Source of the DNA: a virus
Virus record (IMG/VR): IMGVR_UViG_3300017613_003336
Coordinates: 1-29,129 of that record
DNA: 29,129 bases
Strand: one strand, 5' to 3'
Part shown: one piece after another, positions 7,263 to 15,515 of the stretch
How positions within the stretch are numbered: the first letter of the stretch is position 1
Layout of the letters: each line of letters opens with the position of its first letter
Position numbers and translations under genes: made by a program
Notes under the pieces: generated by a model
What the model was told of the DNA's origin: nothing
The model's input: the letters and a program-made list of their open reading frames with translations, nothing else
Database searches by the model: none

Positions 7263-8204
7263 ATGTCGAGAAAAGCTTTACGAATACAGCCACAGCTCAG
7301 CAATCTGCTTGTTGATCGGCTATTTATGACCAGGGAGGCACTGATGGAGGTGCTCACTGAAATGCATTTTGGGGATCCTAAATCATACTACAGTGAAGAT
7401 ACCCCGAGCTATCAGGATAATGTTGCAAAGCTCTCTGAGGATCTTTCCTCAGATGAGATTTCACTGACCTCTAGTTTCAATGAGACCGATATCCCGGATG
7501 ACTCAATAGCCCTTCATGTGATAAAAGGCACCATCCGGGCCGACTACTCCAGATGGTGGTTCTCGACCAAACAGTTTATTGATGATATCCGCTCAGCTGA
7601 GAAGAATCCGCAGATCATTGCGCATTTATTTTTCATCAATTCTGGAGGAGGAGAAGCCTGGTACCTGGAGAAAGCTTTAAAGGCTGTTCAGGAGCTGAGC
7701 AAACCGGTAGTGGCTTTTGTAGAGAAGCGTTGCTGCAGTGCGGCCTATTATATAGGGTGTGGTGCCGGCAGGATCTATTCCACCTCGATCAATGATACAG
7801 TTGGTAGTATTGGTACCATGGTAGCCTTCCTGGATATCATTCCCTGGTTTGAGAAAATGGGAGCCAAGTGGATTGAGGAATATGCCAACCAAAGTAAACT
7901 GAAGAACAAACGATTTAACGATCTACTCGATGGAAAACCAAAAAAGTACAAAGAAAAGGAGCTCGATCCCCTCGCCGCACAGTTCATTGACGCAGTCCGT
8001 GGTGCACGGGATCCCCTTGCTAAGCTCCCCGAGGGCCACGATGTCTTCGCCGGAGATTCATATAGCTCAGAAGAGGGCCAACCCCATGGACTGATCGACG
8101 AGATAGCGGATCTGGATGTGGCCCTTCAGTACACCCTGGAGCAGGGCAAGAGCTGGAAAGAAAAAGTTGAACAACGAAACCGAATGCAAACCTATATCGA
8201 TTAA
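7263..8204 (+). CDS. S49 family (SppA-like) prohead protease
   Basis: A 313-residue peptidase of the ClpP/SppA (S49) fold. Residues 85-210 hold the core: a strand HVIKGTI, then HLFFINSGGGEA (oxyanion-side glycine turn, about 121-132). The catalytic Ser is at about 159 in CCSAAYYI, followed by the GSIG turn at 181-184. A lysine at 212 or 214 (QSKLKNKRF) is placed where phage S49 enzymes keep the general base. There is no signal peptide, as expected for a cytoplasmic assembly protease rather than host SppA. It lies directly upstream of the major capsid gene and probably removes the scaffold-like N-terminus of that protein during prohead maturation. First gene of the unit driven by late promoter 1. 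Confidence 0.88.
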   Translation: MSRKALRIQPQLSNLLVDRLFMTREALMEVLTEMHFGDPKSYYSEDTPSYQDNVAKLSEDLSSDEISLTSSFNETDIPDDSIALHVIKGTIRADYSRWWFSTKQFIDDIRSAEKNPQIIAHLFFINSGGGEAWYLEKALKAVQELSKPVVAFVEKRCCSAAYYIGCGAGRIYSTSINDTVGSIGTMVAFLDIIPWFEKMGAKWIEEYANQSKLKNKRFNDLLDGKPKKYKEKELDPLAAQFIDAVRGARDPLAKLPEGHDVFAGDSYSSEEGQPHGLIDEIADLDVALQYTLEQGKSWKEKVEQRNRMQTYID

Positions 8205-8205
8205 A

Positions 8206-10218
8206 ATGAAAAAATTCGCATTACAATTCAAAGCTATCCTGGATGAGCTTAAGCTGGCTGATAAGGCCAAGGCTGGTGAGCTTTCCGAAAAGGACTGGAA
8301 AAAGATCGCTGAGGCTTACCAAGCTAAGTACGAGAGCGATTTCTACGAGGACCAGAAAAAAGCAGAAGCTGAGGAAGAGCACGGCTTGATCCACAGTGCT
8401 GCTTTGGACCTACTCAACGATGAGGGTGACGATGGTACCGGTGCCGGATCATCCACTACAGATCCACCTGAAGAAACAGCTGATCAGAAGGAGGCCAGGG
8501 AGAAGTTGGAAGCATCAAATAAGAAGGCCAAGGAGCTGGAGAAGAAAAACAAGTCATTGACCGAGAAGGTGGCGGCCCTGGAGGCCGACCCGGAGGGTGA
8601 TGATCCGGATACCGTGACCATCAAGGAAGGACAGCTGAGCCTTGCGACCACGGAAAAGCATCTGTTCGGTATTGATTCCGATATGTTCTCCATGGAGAAC
8701 CGCTGGAACCAGGTCACCGCAAACCCGGCTTATGCATCTCTTAACCCGGTGGATGAGGCGCAGGATGGTAGTAAGTTCCGTTCTGCAGTAGAGGGCTACG
8801 CCGCCTCCTTAGCCAATCGGTGGAAAGAGCTTCATAATTCCGGAAAGATGGCTAACCTTATTAAAGGTGCAGCACTAGATGTTGGGTACTCTGACCTGAA
8901 CGATGCCGGACTGGGCAAACAGTTTGTAGTCCGCCGGCAGGATGAGCTGATCGCCAGGATCATGAAGGTTCCCACTGTCTATGACATTTTCCCCAGGCGT
9001 TACGGAGTACAGGACCGTGAGTTGATCACCAATGCTTTCTTGGGAGAATTCTCTCAGGCATATCAGGCAGGTGAGGTTTGGAAAGGTACTGTTGATCTGC
9101 AGCCTGAGGTTGGTCATGTGGACGATGCCATGTACAAGACCCTTTTCAATTCAATGAAATGGATCGAGCGTCAGTACATCGGTTATCTGAACAGTGAAGG
9201 ATCTGATGATATTAAATGGTCGATGATCGAGTGGATGGTCCTCAGGATCGCCACCGTCCTGGTCAATGAGCAGAGCAAGCGCCGTATCATGGGTCATTAC
9301 ATCAAGCCGGTTACCGGTACTGCAGGAAATTACCTGTTTGCCTCCACCGGTGTGATCCATACCCTGATCAGGCACTTCCACGAGAACAAACTGCTTCCAT
9401 TGGACAACGCTGCATACAACACTTACACCAGTACCTCCACGACTTTTGTGGATGCTGTTGATCTGTTCCTAGCTGATGCACTTGCCGCGCGAGGTAGCCT
9501 TGATGGCTATGCCCTTCACCTGAATAAGAACCATAAGAACTGGTACAAAGCTTCAGTGCGGACTAAGTATGGTACTCATTTTGACTTCACCGGGCCCAAA
9601 GAGGACTTAGTCGTTGATTGGGATCTACCCATCAAGTGGGTTCCTAATATGAAGCAGAGCAAGATGATGATCCTGCAGCAGCCTGGAAATATCCAGTGTC
9701 TGGAGTTTGTTCCAGGTGAGATGCTTAAGATTGGATTCCAGCCTGAGATGGAGAGCGTGAAGAGCTGGTCCAAGTGGAAAGAAGGAGTATCTCCTGCATT
9801 TTCCGGTAAGAAGTTCGATAGCCTCGTACTGCTGACCGCGAATGATTATGATCTTCAGGAGATCTTCATCAACAAGCCCGCTACTGCCCTGGCGGCTGAT
9901 GCCACCACCGCAGACGCTGCTGTCAACAACTGGTTCAAGACCATTGCAAATACCGGAGCCACTGTTCTCACCACTATCTCTAACGCCATTGTAGGTGAAG
10001 TATATATCCTTGAGAATGGTAGTACCACCAATGATACAACCATTGCAGCCAGTGGAGATTTCAGCGAGCTTAGCGCTGCATATACACCGACCGCCGTTGG
10101 TGATTACATCAAGCTGTACTATGATGGTACTAAATTCCATGATCTGGAGCGCTGTGTAGGAGGTACCCGTACCATCGTTTCCACACTGCAACCTAATATC
10201 CAGGGGGCCACACGATAG
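8206..10218 (+). CDS. major capsid protein with fused N-terminal scaffold domain
   Basis: A 670-residue protein starting one base after the protease stop; a 30-codon longer frame reading back into the protease gene is a shadow. Residues 1-150 are charged and helical, with an acidic Gly/Ser/Thr linker (70-90) and a heptad coiled coil (about 90-128, EKLEASNKKAKELEKKNKSL). They look like a scaffolding or delta domain. From about residue 165 (MENRWNQVTANP) to the end is a globular mixed alpha/beta region with Trp-rich segments and a Thr/Ala-rich C-terminal beta part. No separate scaffold gene is seen, and the adjacent S49 protease supports a processed capsid precursor with HK97-type logic. The fold is inferred from context and size, not from a clear motif. 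A terminator follows. Confidence 0.78.
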   Translation: MKKFALQFKAILDELKLADKAKAGELSEKDWKKIAEAYQAKYESDFYEDQKKAEAEEEHGLIHSAALDLLNDEGDDGTGAGSSTTDPPEETADQKEAREKLEASNKKAKELEKKNKSLTEKVAALEADPEGDDPDTVTIKEGQLSLATTEKHLFGIDSDMFSMENRWNQVTANPAYASLNPVDEAQDGSKFRSAVEGYAASLANRWKELHNSGKMANLIKGAALDVGYSDLNDAGLGKQFVVRRQDELIARIMKVPTVYDIFPRRYGVQDRELITNAFLGEFSQAYQAGEVWKGTVDLQPEVGHVDDAMYKTLFNSMKWIERQYIGYLNSEGSDDIKWSMIEWMVLRIATVLVNEQSKRRIMGHYIKPVTGTAGNYLFASTGVIHTLIRHFHENKLLPLDNAAYNTYTSTSTTFVDAVDLFLADALAARGSLDGYALHLNKNHKNWYKASVRTKYGTHFDFTGPKEDLVVDWDLPIKWVPNMKQSKMMILQQPGNIQCLEFVPGEMLKIGFQPEMESVKSWSKWKEGVSPAFSGKKFDSLVLLTANDYDLQEIFINKPATALAADATTADAAVNNWFKTIANTGATVLTTISNAIVGEVYILENGSTTNDTTIAASGDFSELSAAYTPTAVGDYIKLYYDGTKFHDLERCVGGTRTIVSTLQPNIQGATR

Positions 10219-10241
10219 AGCCCCACATCTGAGACGTGAAT

Positions 10242-10271
10242 AGGGCCGGGATAAGGTCTCGGCCCTTTCTT
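10242..10271 (+). terminator. terminator after the capsid gene
   Basis: AGGGCCG (10242-10248) pairs with CGGCCCT (10260-10266), followed by TTCTT. GTCTC inside the loop (10256-10260) could alternatively pair with GAGAC at 10231-10235, so partial read-through is possible. No copy of the late-promoter motif lies between this and the next gene, so the tube-like gene probably depends on read-through. Confidence 0.75.
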
Positions 10272-10295
10272 CAAACCAGATTAAAAGCAAGGAAT

Positions 10296-11315
10296 ATGAA
10301 AAAGCAAAACGAAAAACAGAAAGCGTACTCAGCCCGGCAGATAGCCTGGGCAGGCGCACAAACACGCAACCGGTTGCTCTTTGGCATGGTTGGGATCCTC
10401 GCCCTGGTGTTGATAGGATTCGCGGTAATCAATCCAGATATAGTAGATATAGTCTCGGCCCTGGGAATTTCAGGAGGGGGAGCCACCTTAGCAACTATGG
10501 CCGGCATAGGTAATGTTGCTGGTGTTACAGACCAGTATACTGCAGGAAATCAGATTGCCTACCGGGTATGGTTGGTACATGTAAGCCAGATCGATCCTGA
10601 TCAGACCTATCCAGCACCCAACAGTAGCCGCGAAGTTGGTACGATACCCTTACTTACGGGTGAGTACATGCACTACTTCGAGGCGATCGATGGAACACCG
10701 AAAGATAATTCCACGGGCGAGAAGGGTGAGCTGACCACTGAGGTGACCAACACGTTTGGATTTACCATGGGTGGAGATACCGCTAAGCTGTATGACTTTA
10801 TTGAGCAGTATGCTGGTGGACGATTCGTAATTATCTACCAGAAATGCTCTACAGGAGACTACTCTGTGGTTGGAACCAATTGCAAGCCTATGATCCTTCA
10901 GAGCTTCGATCGTAAGAGGGATAATGAGGCAACAGCTGTTGCGTTCACTTTCCAGAACAAGACGTTCAAACAGCCATACACTTACGTAGGATCGATTACC
11001 AGGACCACTCCACAGACAGTTGCTGCAGGAGCTACTGATCTGGCCATCGTGGCAGGGAAGGACCAGTATCAGCTGAGCGATCACACCGCTTCGGTTGCAC
11101 TGGCCACCACCTCTGGTATCACTTCTGCAATGTATGGGAACAACATCGAGGTGTTGGGATCGGGTGGAACCAATCCTCCGACCATTGCAGATAACACCGT
11201 GTTTATTCTGATTGATGGGACTACATGGACCGCTAATGCAGGATCGAAGATCTCCTTCAGGATCCATGATGATGCGACCCTGGTTGAGATCGAAGGTACC
11301 CGGGTACAGACCTGA
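10296..11315 (+). CDS. putative major tail-tube-like structural protein
   Basis: A 339-residue protein starting at the ATG at 10296; an upstream GTG in frame lies before the terminator hairpin. It has a basic N-terminus (residues 1-28), one hydrophobic helix (about 29-46, GMVGILALVLIGFAVINP), a glycine-rich linker, and then a beta-rich domain from about 78 to 339. The core includes YMHYFEAID, KLYDFIEQYAGGRF and TFQNKTFKQPYTYVG. Strand-helix-strand order, position after the capsid gene and before a frameshifted gene pair suggest the major tail tube subunit. I see no diagnostic motif, so this is inference. Residues ~11-339 are paralogous to the N-terminal third of the protein encoded at 24470. 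The membrane-like helix in a virion protein is unusual. A terminator follows. Confidence 0.6.
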   Translation: MKKQNEKQKAYSARQIAWAGAQTRNRLLFGMVGILALVLIGFAVINPDIVDIVSALGISGGGATLATMAGIGNVAGVTDQYTAGNQIAYRVWLVHVSQIDPDQTYPAPNSSREVGTIPLLTGEYMHYFEAIDGTPKDNSTGEKGELTTEVTNTFGFTMGGDTAKLYDFIEQYAGGRFVIIYQKCSTGDYSVVGTNCKPMILQSFDRKRDNEATAVAFTFQNKTFKQPYTYVGSITRTTPQTVAAGATDLAIVAGKDQYQLSDHTASVALATTSGITSAMYGNNIEVLGSGGTNPPTIADNTVFILIDGTTWTANAGSKISFRIHDDATLVEIEGTRVQT

Positions 11316-11371
11316 TAATCCATAGCCACCCTTTGGTTTAGTTAATAGTTAAGTTGGTAGTTTAAGTTAGG

Positions 11372-11399
11372 AAGGAGCCTCACCCGGGGCTCCTTTTTA
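11372..11399 (+). terminator. terminator after the tube-like gene
   Basis: AGGAGCC (11373-11379) pairs with GGCTCCT (11388-11394), followed by TTTTAA. It sits four bases before late promoter 2, separating the two transcription units. Confidence 0.88.
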
Positions 11400-11402
11400 A
11401 TT

Positions 11403-11439
11403 GTCCTTTCACTTGGTTTGCAATGCAAATAAATTGCAT
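11403..11439 (+). promoter_or_regulatory. putative phage late promoter 2 (GTCCTTTC-N23-TTGCAT)
   Basis: GTCCTTTC at 11403-11410 and TAAATTGCAT ending at 11439, with 23 bases between GTCCTTTC and TTGCAT. It is insulated by the terminator just upstream and lies 42 bases before the ATG at 11482. A TTTGCA-A-TGCAAA dyad at 11417-11429 lies inside the spacer and could be an operator. Confidence 0.72.
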
Positions 11440-11481
11440 CTATCGACATCATTATTAACAATATTCATTAAACACCAGATC

Positions 11482-12390
11482 ATGAATTTAAAAGAGAAAC
11501 TCGGGACTTTCCATAAACTTCTGGACGATGGGTTCCTGGAAGCAGATTATGCCTTGCTGAAAAAGGAGGATCCCAAGAACACAATCCTCACCAAACCCTG
11601 CAACCAGGTACAAGGCCGTGAGGCCCTCCTGGAGCTCGTAGAGCTCGTTGGTGAGAAAGCAATCATCAAGCACCGGAAATCATTCCATAAGGAGCAAAAG
11701 AAAGAAGCTGAGATCGCCCGCAAGGCTGAGCAGCTCTCCCAGAAGGAAGCGTTGCTGGAGCAACTGGAAGAAGGTAAGCTGAAGGAGGTTCGGGATGCTG
11801 TCGACCACCTGCCGGAAGATCACCTGTTCCTGGGCGACCTGGTTGAAGTCCTGGAAGAAGCAGAAGCTGTTGCTGCTGAGAAGGTAAAGGGGGAAGCTGG
11901 TGAGCAGAAGGAGGAAATCCTGAAACTCCTGGAGGAAGGCAAGATCACCGAGGCAGAGGAGGCTTTCGTAGAGTTGCCCAAGGATTTCATCTTCCTGACT
12001 GAGCTGGCAGAGGCCATTAATGATGCCAGGGTTGCTGCCACGGAAGCAGAGGAGAAAGCTGCTGCAGAAAAAGCCGTGGAGGAGGCTGAAGCGGAGAATA
12101 ACACTATTCTGAGGTTGCTGGAGGATAGTAAGCTTGAGGAGGCTGAAACGGCCATCGTAGGATTGCCAGAAGATCATCCTTTTAAGGCTAACCTGGTTGA
12201 AGCTCTGGAGGCATCAAAGGAGGACGCCCCAGAAAAGTCCAACGAAGAAGATACCAAACAGGGTGCCGGAAATGCTGCCCCAGCTGCAGGCGAACCAGGT
12301 GATGATCCTGCAAAAAAAAAGGAGGAGGACACCCAGGGAGCAAGCTCCAAAAAGAACAAGAGTACCCAGGGATCCGGTGGGACCAGCTAG
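11482..12390 (+). CDS. acidic helical-repeat protein, putative tail assembly chaperone (gpG-like)
   Basis: A 302-residue, very acidic, helical protein from the ATG at 11482. After a ~85-residue N-terminal domain it has three imperfect helical-hairpin repeats. They centre on LEEGKLKE..LPEDHLFLGDLVEVLE (about 91-128), LEEGKITE..LPKDFIFLTELAEAI (147-183) and LEDSKLEE..LPEDHPFKANLVEAL (about 210-248), spaced 55 and 63 residues. The last ~45 residues are a low-complexity Gly/Lys/Ser/Glu tail. An A9 run at codons 278-280 forms the slippery heptamer A AAA AAG. Frame -1 is open from just before it through the next ORF, so a longer 446-residue product is likely. Position after the tube-like gene plus a -1 shift suggests the gpG/gpGT tail chaperone arrangement; this is inference, since no sequence similarity is evident. 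Confidence 0.6.
   Translation: MNLKEKLGTFHKLLDDGFLEADYALLKKEDPKNTILTKPCNQVQGREALLELVELVGEKAIIKHRKSFHKEQKKEAEIARKAEQLSQKEALLEQLEEGKLKEVRDAVDHLPEDHLFLGDLVEVLEEAEAVAAEKVKGEAGEQKEEILKLLEEGKITEAEEAFVELPKDFIFLTELAEAINDARVAATEAEEKAAAEKAVEEAEAENNTILRLLEDSKLEEAETAIVGLPEDHPFKANLVEALEASKEDAPEKSNEEDTKQGAGNAAPAAGEPGDDPAKKKEEDTQGASSKKNKSTQGSGGTS
12315..12321 (+). promoter_or_regulatory. putative -1 ribosomal frameshift site A AAA AAG
   Basis: The run of nine A (12312-12320) followed by G gives the heptamer A AAA AAG in zero frame (codons AAA AAA AAG at 12313-12321). The -1 frame has a stop (TGA 12303-12305) immediately upstream and is then open to 12819. The zero frame stops at 12388-12390, so the slippery site falls inside the ~85-base overlap. 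GGAGGAGG follows directly. An undercalled homopolymer (A10) would give the same fused protein without a shift. Confidence 0.6.
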
Positions 12391-12434
12391 AGGATCCTGA
12401 TGTCCAAAAGGCAACGATCCTTTATAACGATAGG

Positions 12435-12821
12435 GTGAACTGTCTGCGCAAGATGCGCGAGATTGATGCTGTCATAGACGAGAAGCCCACCAAAAAAAGA
12501 GTGAAGGACCTGGTTGAGCTCCGAAACCGTAACCTCCTTGCGTTTGAGGAGCTCCAGCATTTTAACGACACAGGGACGTTCCGGTACCGGCACCCACTGA
12601 TCATCCATTACAGCCTGCGGGCAGAGTTGCTGGAATTGAAGCGGAAAAACCCGGATGAGTTTCTGAATCAATACGCCAACGCCCGGGATAACGTAAAGCG
12701 CTACAGTAGTTTTCTGAATAGAAAGACTCGTAGCAAGGAGCAGAAGGAGAAGGACCAGGAGAACCTCAAAAAGCATGAAGACCGGACCGAAGTGTTTAAG
12801 GAAGTTCTCCAGGAAGACTAA
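12435..12821 (+). CDS. downstream ORF probably translated by -1 frameshift (gpT-like extension)
   Basis: From the first possible internal start (GTG at 12435) this encodes 128 residues; ATG at 12453 is an alternative. The same frame is open back to 12306, and the extra residues look coding (YPGIRWDQLEDPDVQKATIL directly before the GTG). They contain no ATG, GTG or TTG. The most economical reading is that this ORF is the C-terminal 166 residues of a 446-residue fusion with the preceding protein. It is helical and strongly charged, with basic clusters (KPTKKRVKDLVELRNRN; NRKTRSKEQKEKDQENLKKH). Its role would match the T part of gpGT, which contacts tape measure and tube. That is inference from arrangement. 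Confidence 0.6.
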   Translation: MNCLRKMREIDAVIDEKPTKKRVKDLVELRNRNLLAFEELQHFNDTGTFRYRHPLIIHYSLRAELLELKRKNPDEFLNQYANARDNVKRYSSFLNRKTRSKEQKEKDQENLKKHEDRTEVFKEVLQED

Positions 12822-12827
12822 ATAGGA

Positions 12828-13136
12828 ATGAAGATCGATAAGTCCATAACTTCTATTGTTTTCCGTTACGGGAAAATGAAATATTCTGCCAAGAAAATCT
12901 GCGATCTGCTCGGTCTGGACCAGGTGCAGCGGGCAGAGTTTACGCTTCGCTTTGAGGATCCTAATGATGAGATCCACATTAAATATCACCAAGGCCTGGC
13001 CATCGGGGAGTATCGTATGGAGCGGTTGCTGGAAAAAGAGGCCCGGAAGGGCAATATTTTTGCAATTACAGAGCTGGGCACCCGTCAGTACCACCGGAGA
13101 ATAAATGAGCTGAAAACGGAGCTATTTGAATCATGA
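12828..13136 (+). CDS. small phage protein, 102 aa, terminase-associated
   Basis: A 102-residue, mostly helical protein. Residues 18-45 (KYSAKKICDLLGLDQVQRAEF) read like a helix-turn-helix. The second half (YHQGLAIGEYRMERLLEKEA...GNIFAITELGTRQYHRRINEL) follows a pattern often found in small phage packaging proteins: a helix ending in 'A..G...Ai..L'. It starts seven bases after the previous stop and overlaps the terminase small-subunit gene by four bases (ATGA), so it is likely a packaging or DNA-recognition partner. Assignment is tentative. Confidence 0.55.
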   Translation: MKIDKSITSIVFRYGKMKYSAKKICDLLGLDQVQRAEFTLRFEDPNDEIHIKYHQGLAIGEYRMERLLEKEARKGNIFAITELGTRQYHRRINELKTELFES

Positions 13137-13789
13137 GCAAGCTTGCAAAACTTGAGCAGCTGGATCCGGATATTGTCTATGACTTTATCGAAACAGGAAA
13201 GTCCCAGGCGATATCCAAAGAACTGCAGGTATTCATCTCCCAGATTCAGTGGGCAGCTGAGATTTGGACAGGTGAAAGGAATATTACAAGGGCGGCTAAG
13301 AAGCTTCAAAAGAGGATCGGCGCTGCGTATAAAAGACAGGTCTCTGTCGTTACCTGCAAGAGCCGTATCTATGATGCCATGAATTACTTTGATGTCGATC
13401 ACAATGTAGCTCAGGAGGTCTGGGACAGGGATACAGCCAATAAACTTGAGGACCTGGCCCAGCTGGCCATTGCAGAAGGAAAGTTGGATGTTGCCAATCG
13501 TTGCTATAACCGCGCAAACGAGCTACGTGCGCGCGCGAACAGTTCGCTAAAAGCTGAAGATTTACGCCCACCCATGTTCCTGATCTCTCCTAACATTACT
13601 GCAGAGGATCTGGGTTTCTCAAGTGAGCGTATCCTGGCTATCTCTAAGAAGGCCAATGAAGGCGTTTATGCACAGATGATTTCCGAGCTGCCGATTGAAA
13701 AGCAGGAGAAGCTTCGTCTAATGTCTGATGCGGAAATAACGGATGTAGACTTTGAAGAAATAAAAGATGGGAGCACCTCTAAAAGCTGA
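13133..13789 (+). CDS. terminase small subunit (putative)
   Basis: A 218-residue protein immediately upstream of, and overlapping by 23 bases, the large terminase gene. The N-terminal ~100 residues are helical, with an alternation suiting a DNA-binding domain (NITRAAKKLQKRIGAAYKRQVSVVTCKSRIYDAMNYF, about 47-85). The middle (VWDRDTANKLEDLAQLAIAEGKLDVANRCYNRANELRARA) is a helical hairpin typical of oligomerisation regions. The C-terminus is acidic, ending DVDFEEIKDG. The family call rests on position and fold character. TerS would bind the packaging site and hand DNA to TerL. Confidence 0.65.
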   Translation: MSKLAKLEQLDPDIVYDFIETGKSQAISKELQVFISQIQWAAEIWTGERNITRAAKKLQKRIGAAYKRQVSVVTCKSRIYDAMNYFDVDHNVAQEVWDRDTANKLEDLAQLAIAEGKLDVANRCYNRANELRARANSSLKAEDLRPPMFLISPNITAEDLGFSSERILAISKKANEGVYAQMISELPIEKQEKLRLMSDAEITDVDFEEIKDGSTSKS

Positions 13790-15515
13790 GCGATCAGAGG
13801 CCTTTGAAAGGCTTTATATGAATAAGGCGCAGATCCAGTCCACGGTGATAGATCCTAATACCCTGATCGCGGAGATGGCCCGTGCATCGGGAAAGACGGA
13901 GGGTATTATAGGACCCAGGATGATCCGTGTGGCCTACGACATGCCTGGTGAGCTCTCTTTTCTGATCCATAAGACCTACGTCGCCCTGATGAACAACATC
14001 GTTCCTAACCTGAGGGCATTTTTCAGCAAACCAGGTCAGGATGGTAAGCCTCTCATGGAGGAAGGTATTCATTATGTGGTAGGAGCCACTAACCTTCCCA
14101 AGCATTTTGTGAAGCCACTTTACCCTGCTGCATATCCCAAGCATTCGATTGTGTTTGTCACCGGCCATCAACTACAGCTGGTCGCCTCCGATCAGCCAGA
14201 TAGCATGGCAGGCCGGTCGGGCGTGCATGCCTTTATCGAAGAGATGAAGCATAACAAAGGGGAGAAGCTGAAGAGCCGGATCTTCCCTGGGCTACGTGGA
14301 GGGAAGGGTAAGACCAGGATGAGCCATTACTACGAAGGGATCACCGGTGTGTCCGACACCGCCCGGGTGGACCTGGGGGAAGATGATTGGTTTTTTGAGT
14401 TTGAGAAAAACGTTGATCAGAAGCTGATATCGGAGATCGTATCCGCAGCCTTATATCTCAACAAGGCCATTGTAAAAAAAGAACGTCTTGAGTATGAGCT
14501 ACAGCTGGAACGCGATCACGATTCCCGGGCAGCAGCTCAGAGACAACTGCGAAAGGCCACCTCGGTAGTCAATACCTGGGCGCCCAAGCTGCGTGATATG
14601 CGGCACGCAGCCACTTACTACCTGAAGGCCTCCACCTTTGTCAATAAAGATTTCCTGGGAGTCAAGTACTTCAAAACACAGCAGGACACCTTGCTGATGG
14701 AGGAGTTCCTTTCTGCAATCTGTAATATCCGTATGCAAAGAGTAACCGATATGTTCTTCTCCGGATTCAAAAAACTGCTTCATACTTTCGATGACAGTTA
14801 TAAATATGATTCAATCTTAAAGTTTGACTTGAAGGAAACTTTCACCCTGAGCGCTGAGTACCTGAGACACTATGATCACCGGGAGCCACTGCTGATCGGT
14901 TATGATCCTGGCAATTTCTGTTCTATGGTCGTGGGCCAGGAGAAGAGGGACACGAATGAGATCCGGATCCTGAAAGAATTCTATTGCTGGATCCCAAACC
15001 AGCAGGGTGAGCTGGCAAGGCAGTTTGCAGCCTTCTTTGGGCAGCATGCCACCAACCGGAGGATCATCCTCTATGCCGATAGGGCCGGAAACAAAAAAAA
15101 GATTGAGGCGGATAAGATCACCACCGACTCTCGTTTGCTTAAATCTGAACTTGAAAGTTATAAGTTCAGGGTCGATCATAAGACAGAGAAGCAGAGGACA
15201 ATATTCTACTTCGAACACCTGAAGCTGCTGACCATGATCCTGGCAGAAGACATGCGGTCGCTTCCGAAACTCCGTATCGACTCCAATGAGTGCACCAACC
15301 TGGTGTCGTCGATCTTCCTGACCCCCGTGAAGCGTGACGATGGCAAGATAGAGATGGATAAATCGTCAGAAAAGAAGGTTTCGATGGAGTATCAGGCCGG
15401 TCTAACTCCTCAGCTACCTTCTGCGCTGACCTATCTTTTGTTCGGATTGTATGAAAAACTCCTTCCCAAGGAGATGAAGAAAGGGATTACCCTGCCGCCA
15501 AACTACTCCATGTAG
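13767..15515 (+). CDS. terminase large subunit
   Basis: A 582-residue packaging ATPase/nuclease. The ATPase half has an atypical Walker A, ARASGKTEG (residues 38-46). It has a Walker B at VHAFIEEMKH (about 153-162) with Glu-Glu in place of the more usual Asp-Glu. The nuclease half (from ~370) begins with LIGYDPGNF (Asp380), then IILYADRAG (Asp438), the metal-binding acids of an RNase H-like fold. The third acid expected near the C-terminus (SALTYLLFGLY region) is not obvious. Length suits the family. The start used overlaps the TerS gene; ATG 13818 is a shorter alternative but still keeps Walker A. It drives ATP-dependent DNA packaging through the portal. Confidence 0.85.
   Translation: MGAPLKAERSEAFERLYMNKAQIQSTVIDPNTLIAEMARASGKTEGIIGPRMIRVAYDMPGELSFLIHKTYVALMNNIVPNLRAFFSKPGQDGKPLMEEGIHYVVGATNLPKHFVKPLYPAAYPKHSIVFVTGHQLQLVASDQPDSMAGRSGVHAFIEEMKHNKGEKLKSRIFPGLRGGKGKTRMSHYYEGITGVSDTARVDLGEDDWFFEFEKNVDQKLISEIVSAALYLNKAIVKKERLEYELQLERDHDSRAAAQRQLRKATSVVNTWAPKLRDMRHAATYYLKASTFVNKDFLGVKYFKTQQDTLLMEEFLSAICNIRMQRVTDMFFSGFKKLLHTFDDSYKYDSILKFDLKETFTLSAEYLRHYDHREPLLIGYDPGNFCSMVVGQEKRDTNEIRILKEFYCWIPNQQGELARQFAAFFGQHATNRRIILYADRAGNKKKIEADKITTDSRLLKSELESYKFRVDHKTEKQRTIFYFEHLKLLTMILAEDMRSLPKLRIDSNECTNLVSSIFLTPVKRDDGKIEMDKSSEKKVSMEYQAGLTPQLPSALTYLLFGLYEKLLPKEMKKGITLPPNYSM

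Noticed and set aside
8116-8205. Longer start for the capsid gene inside the protease gene
   Set aside because: The extension is a frame shadow of the protease end; ATG 8206 follows its stop directly.
10260-10298. A sixth late promoter before the tube-like gene (CCCTTTC after the terminator stem)
   Set aside because: GT is missing and the sequence at the 23-base spacing (AATATG) does not match the second box.
9625-10365. 246-residue open frame on the minus strand, and others of ~200 residues (10650-11267, 12387-13094)
   Set aside because: They lie wholly or almost wholly antisense to well supported + strand genes, lack recognisable domains, and arise from codon bias of the sense genes.
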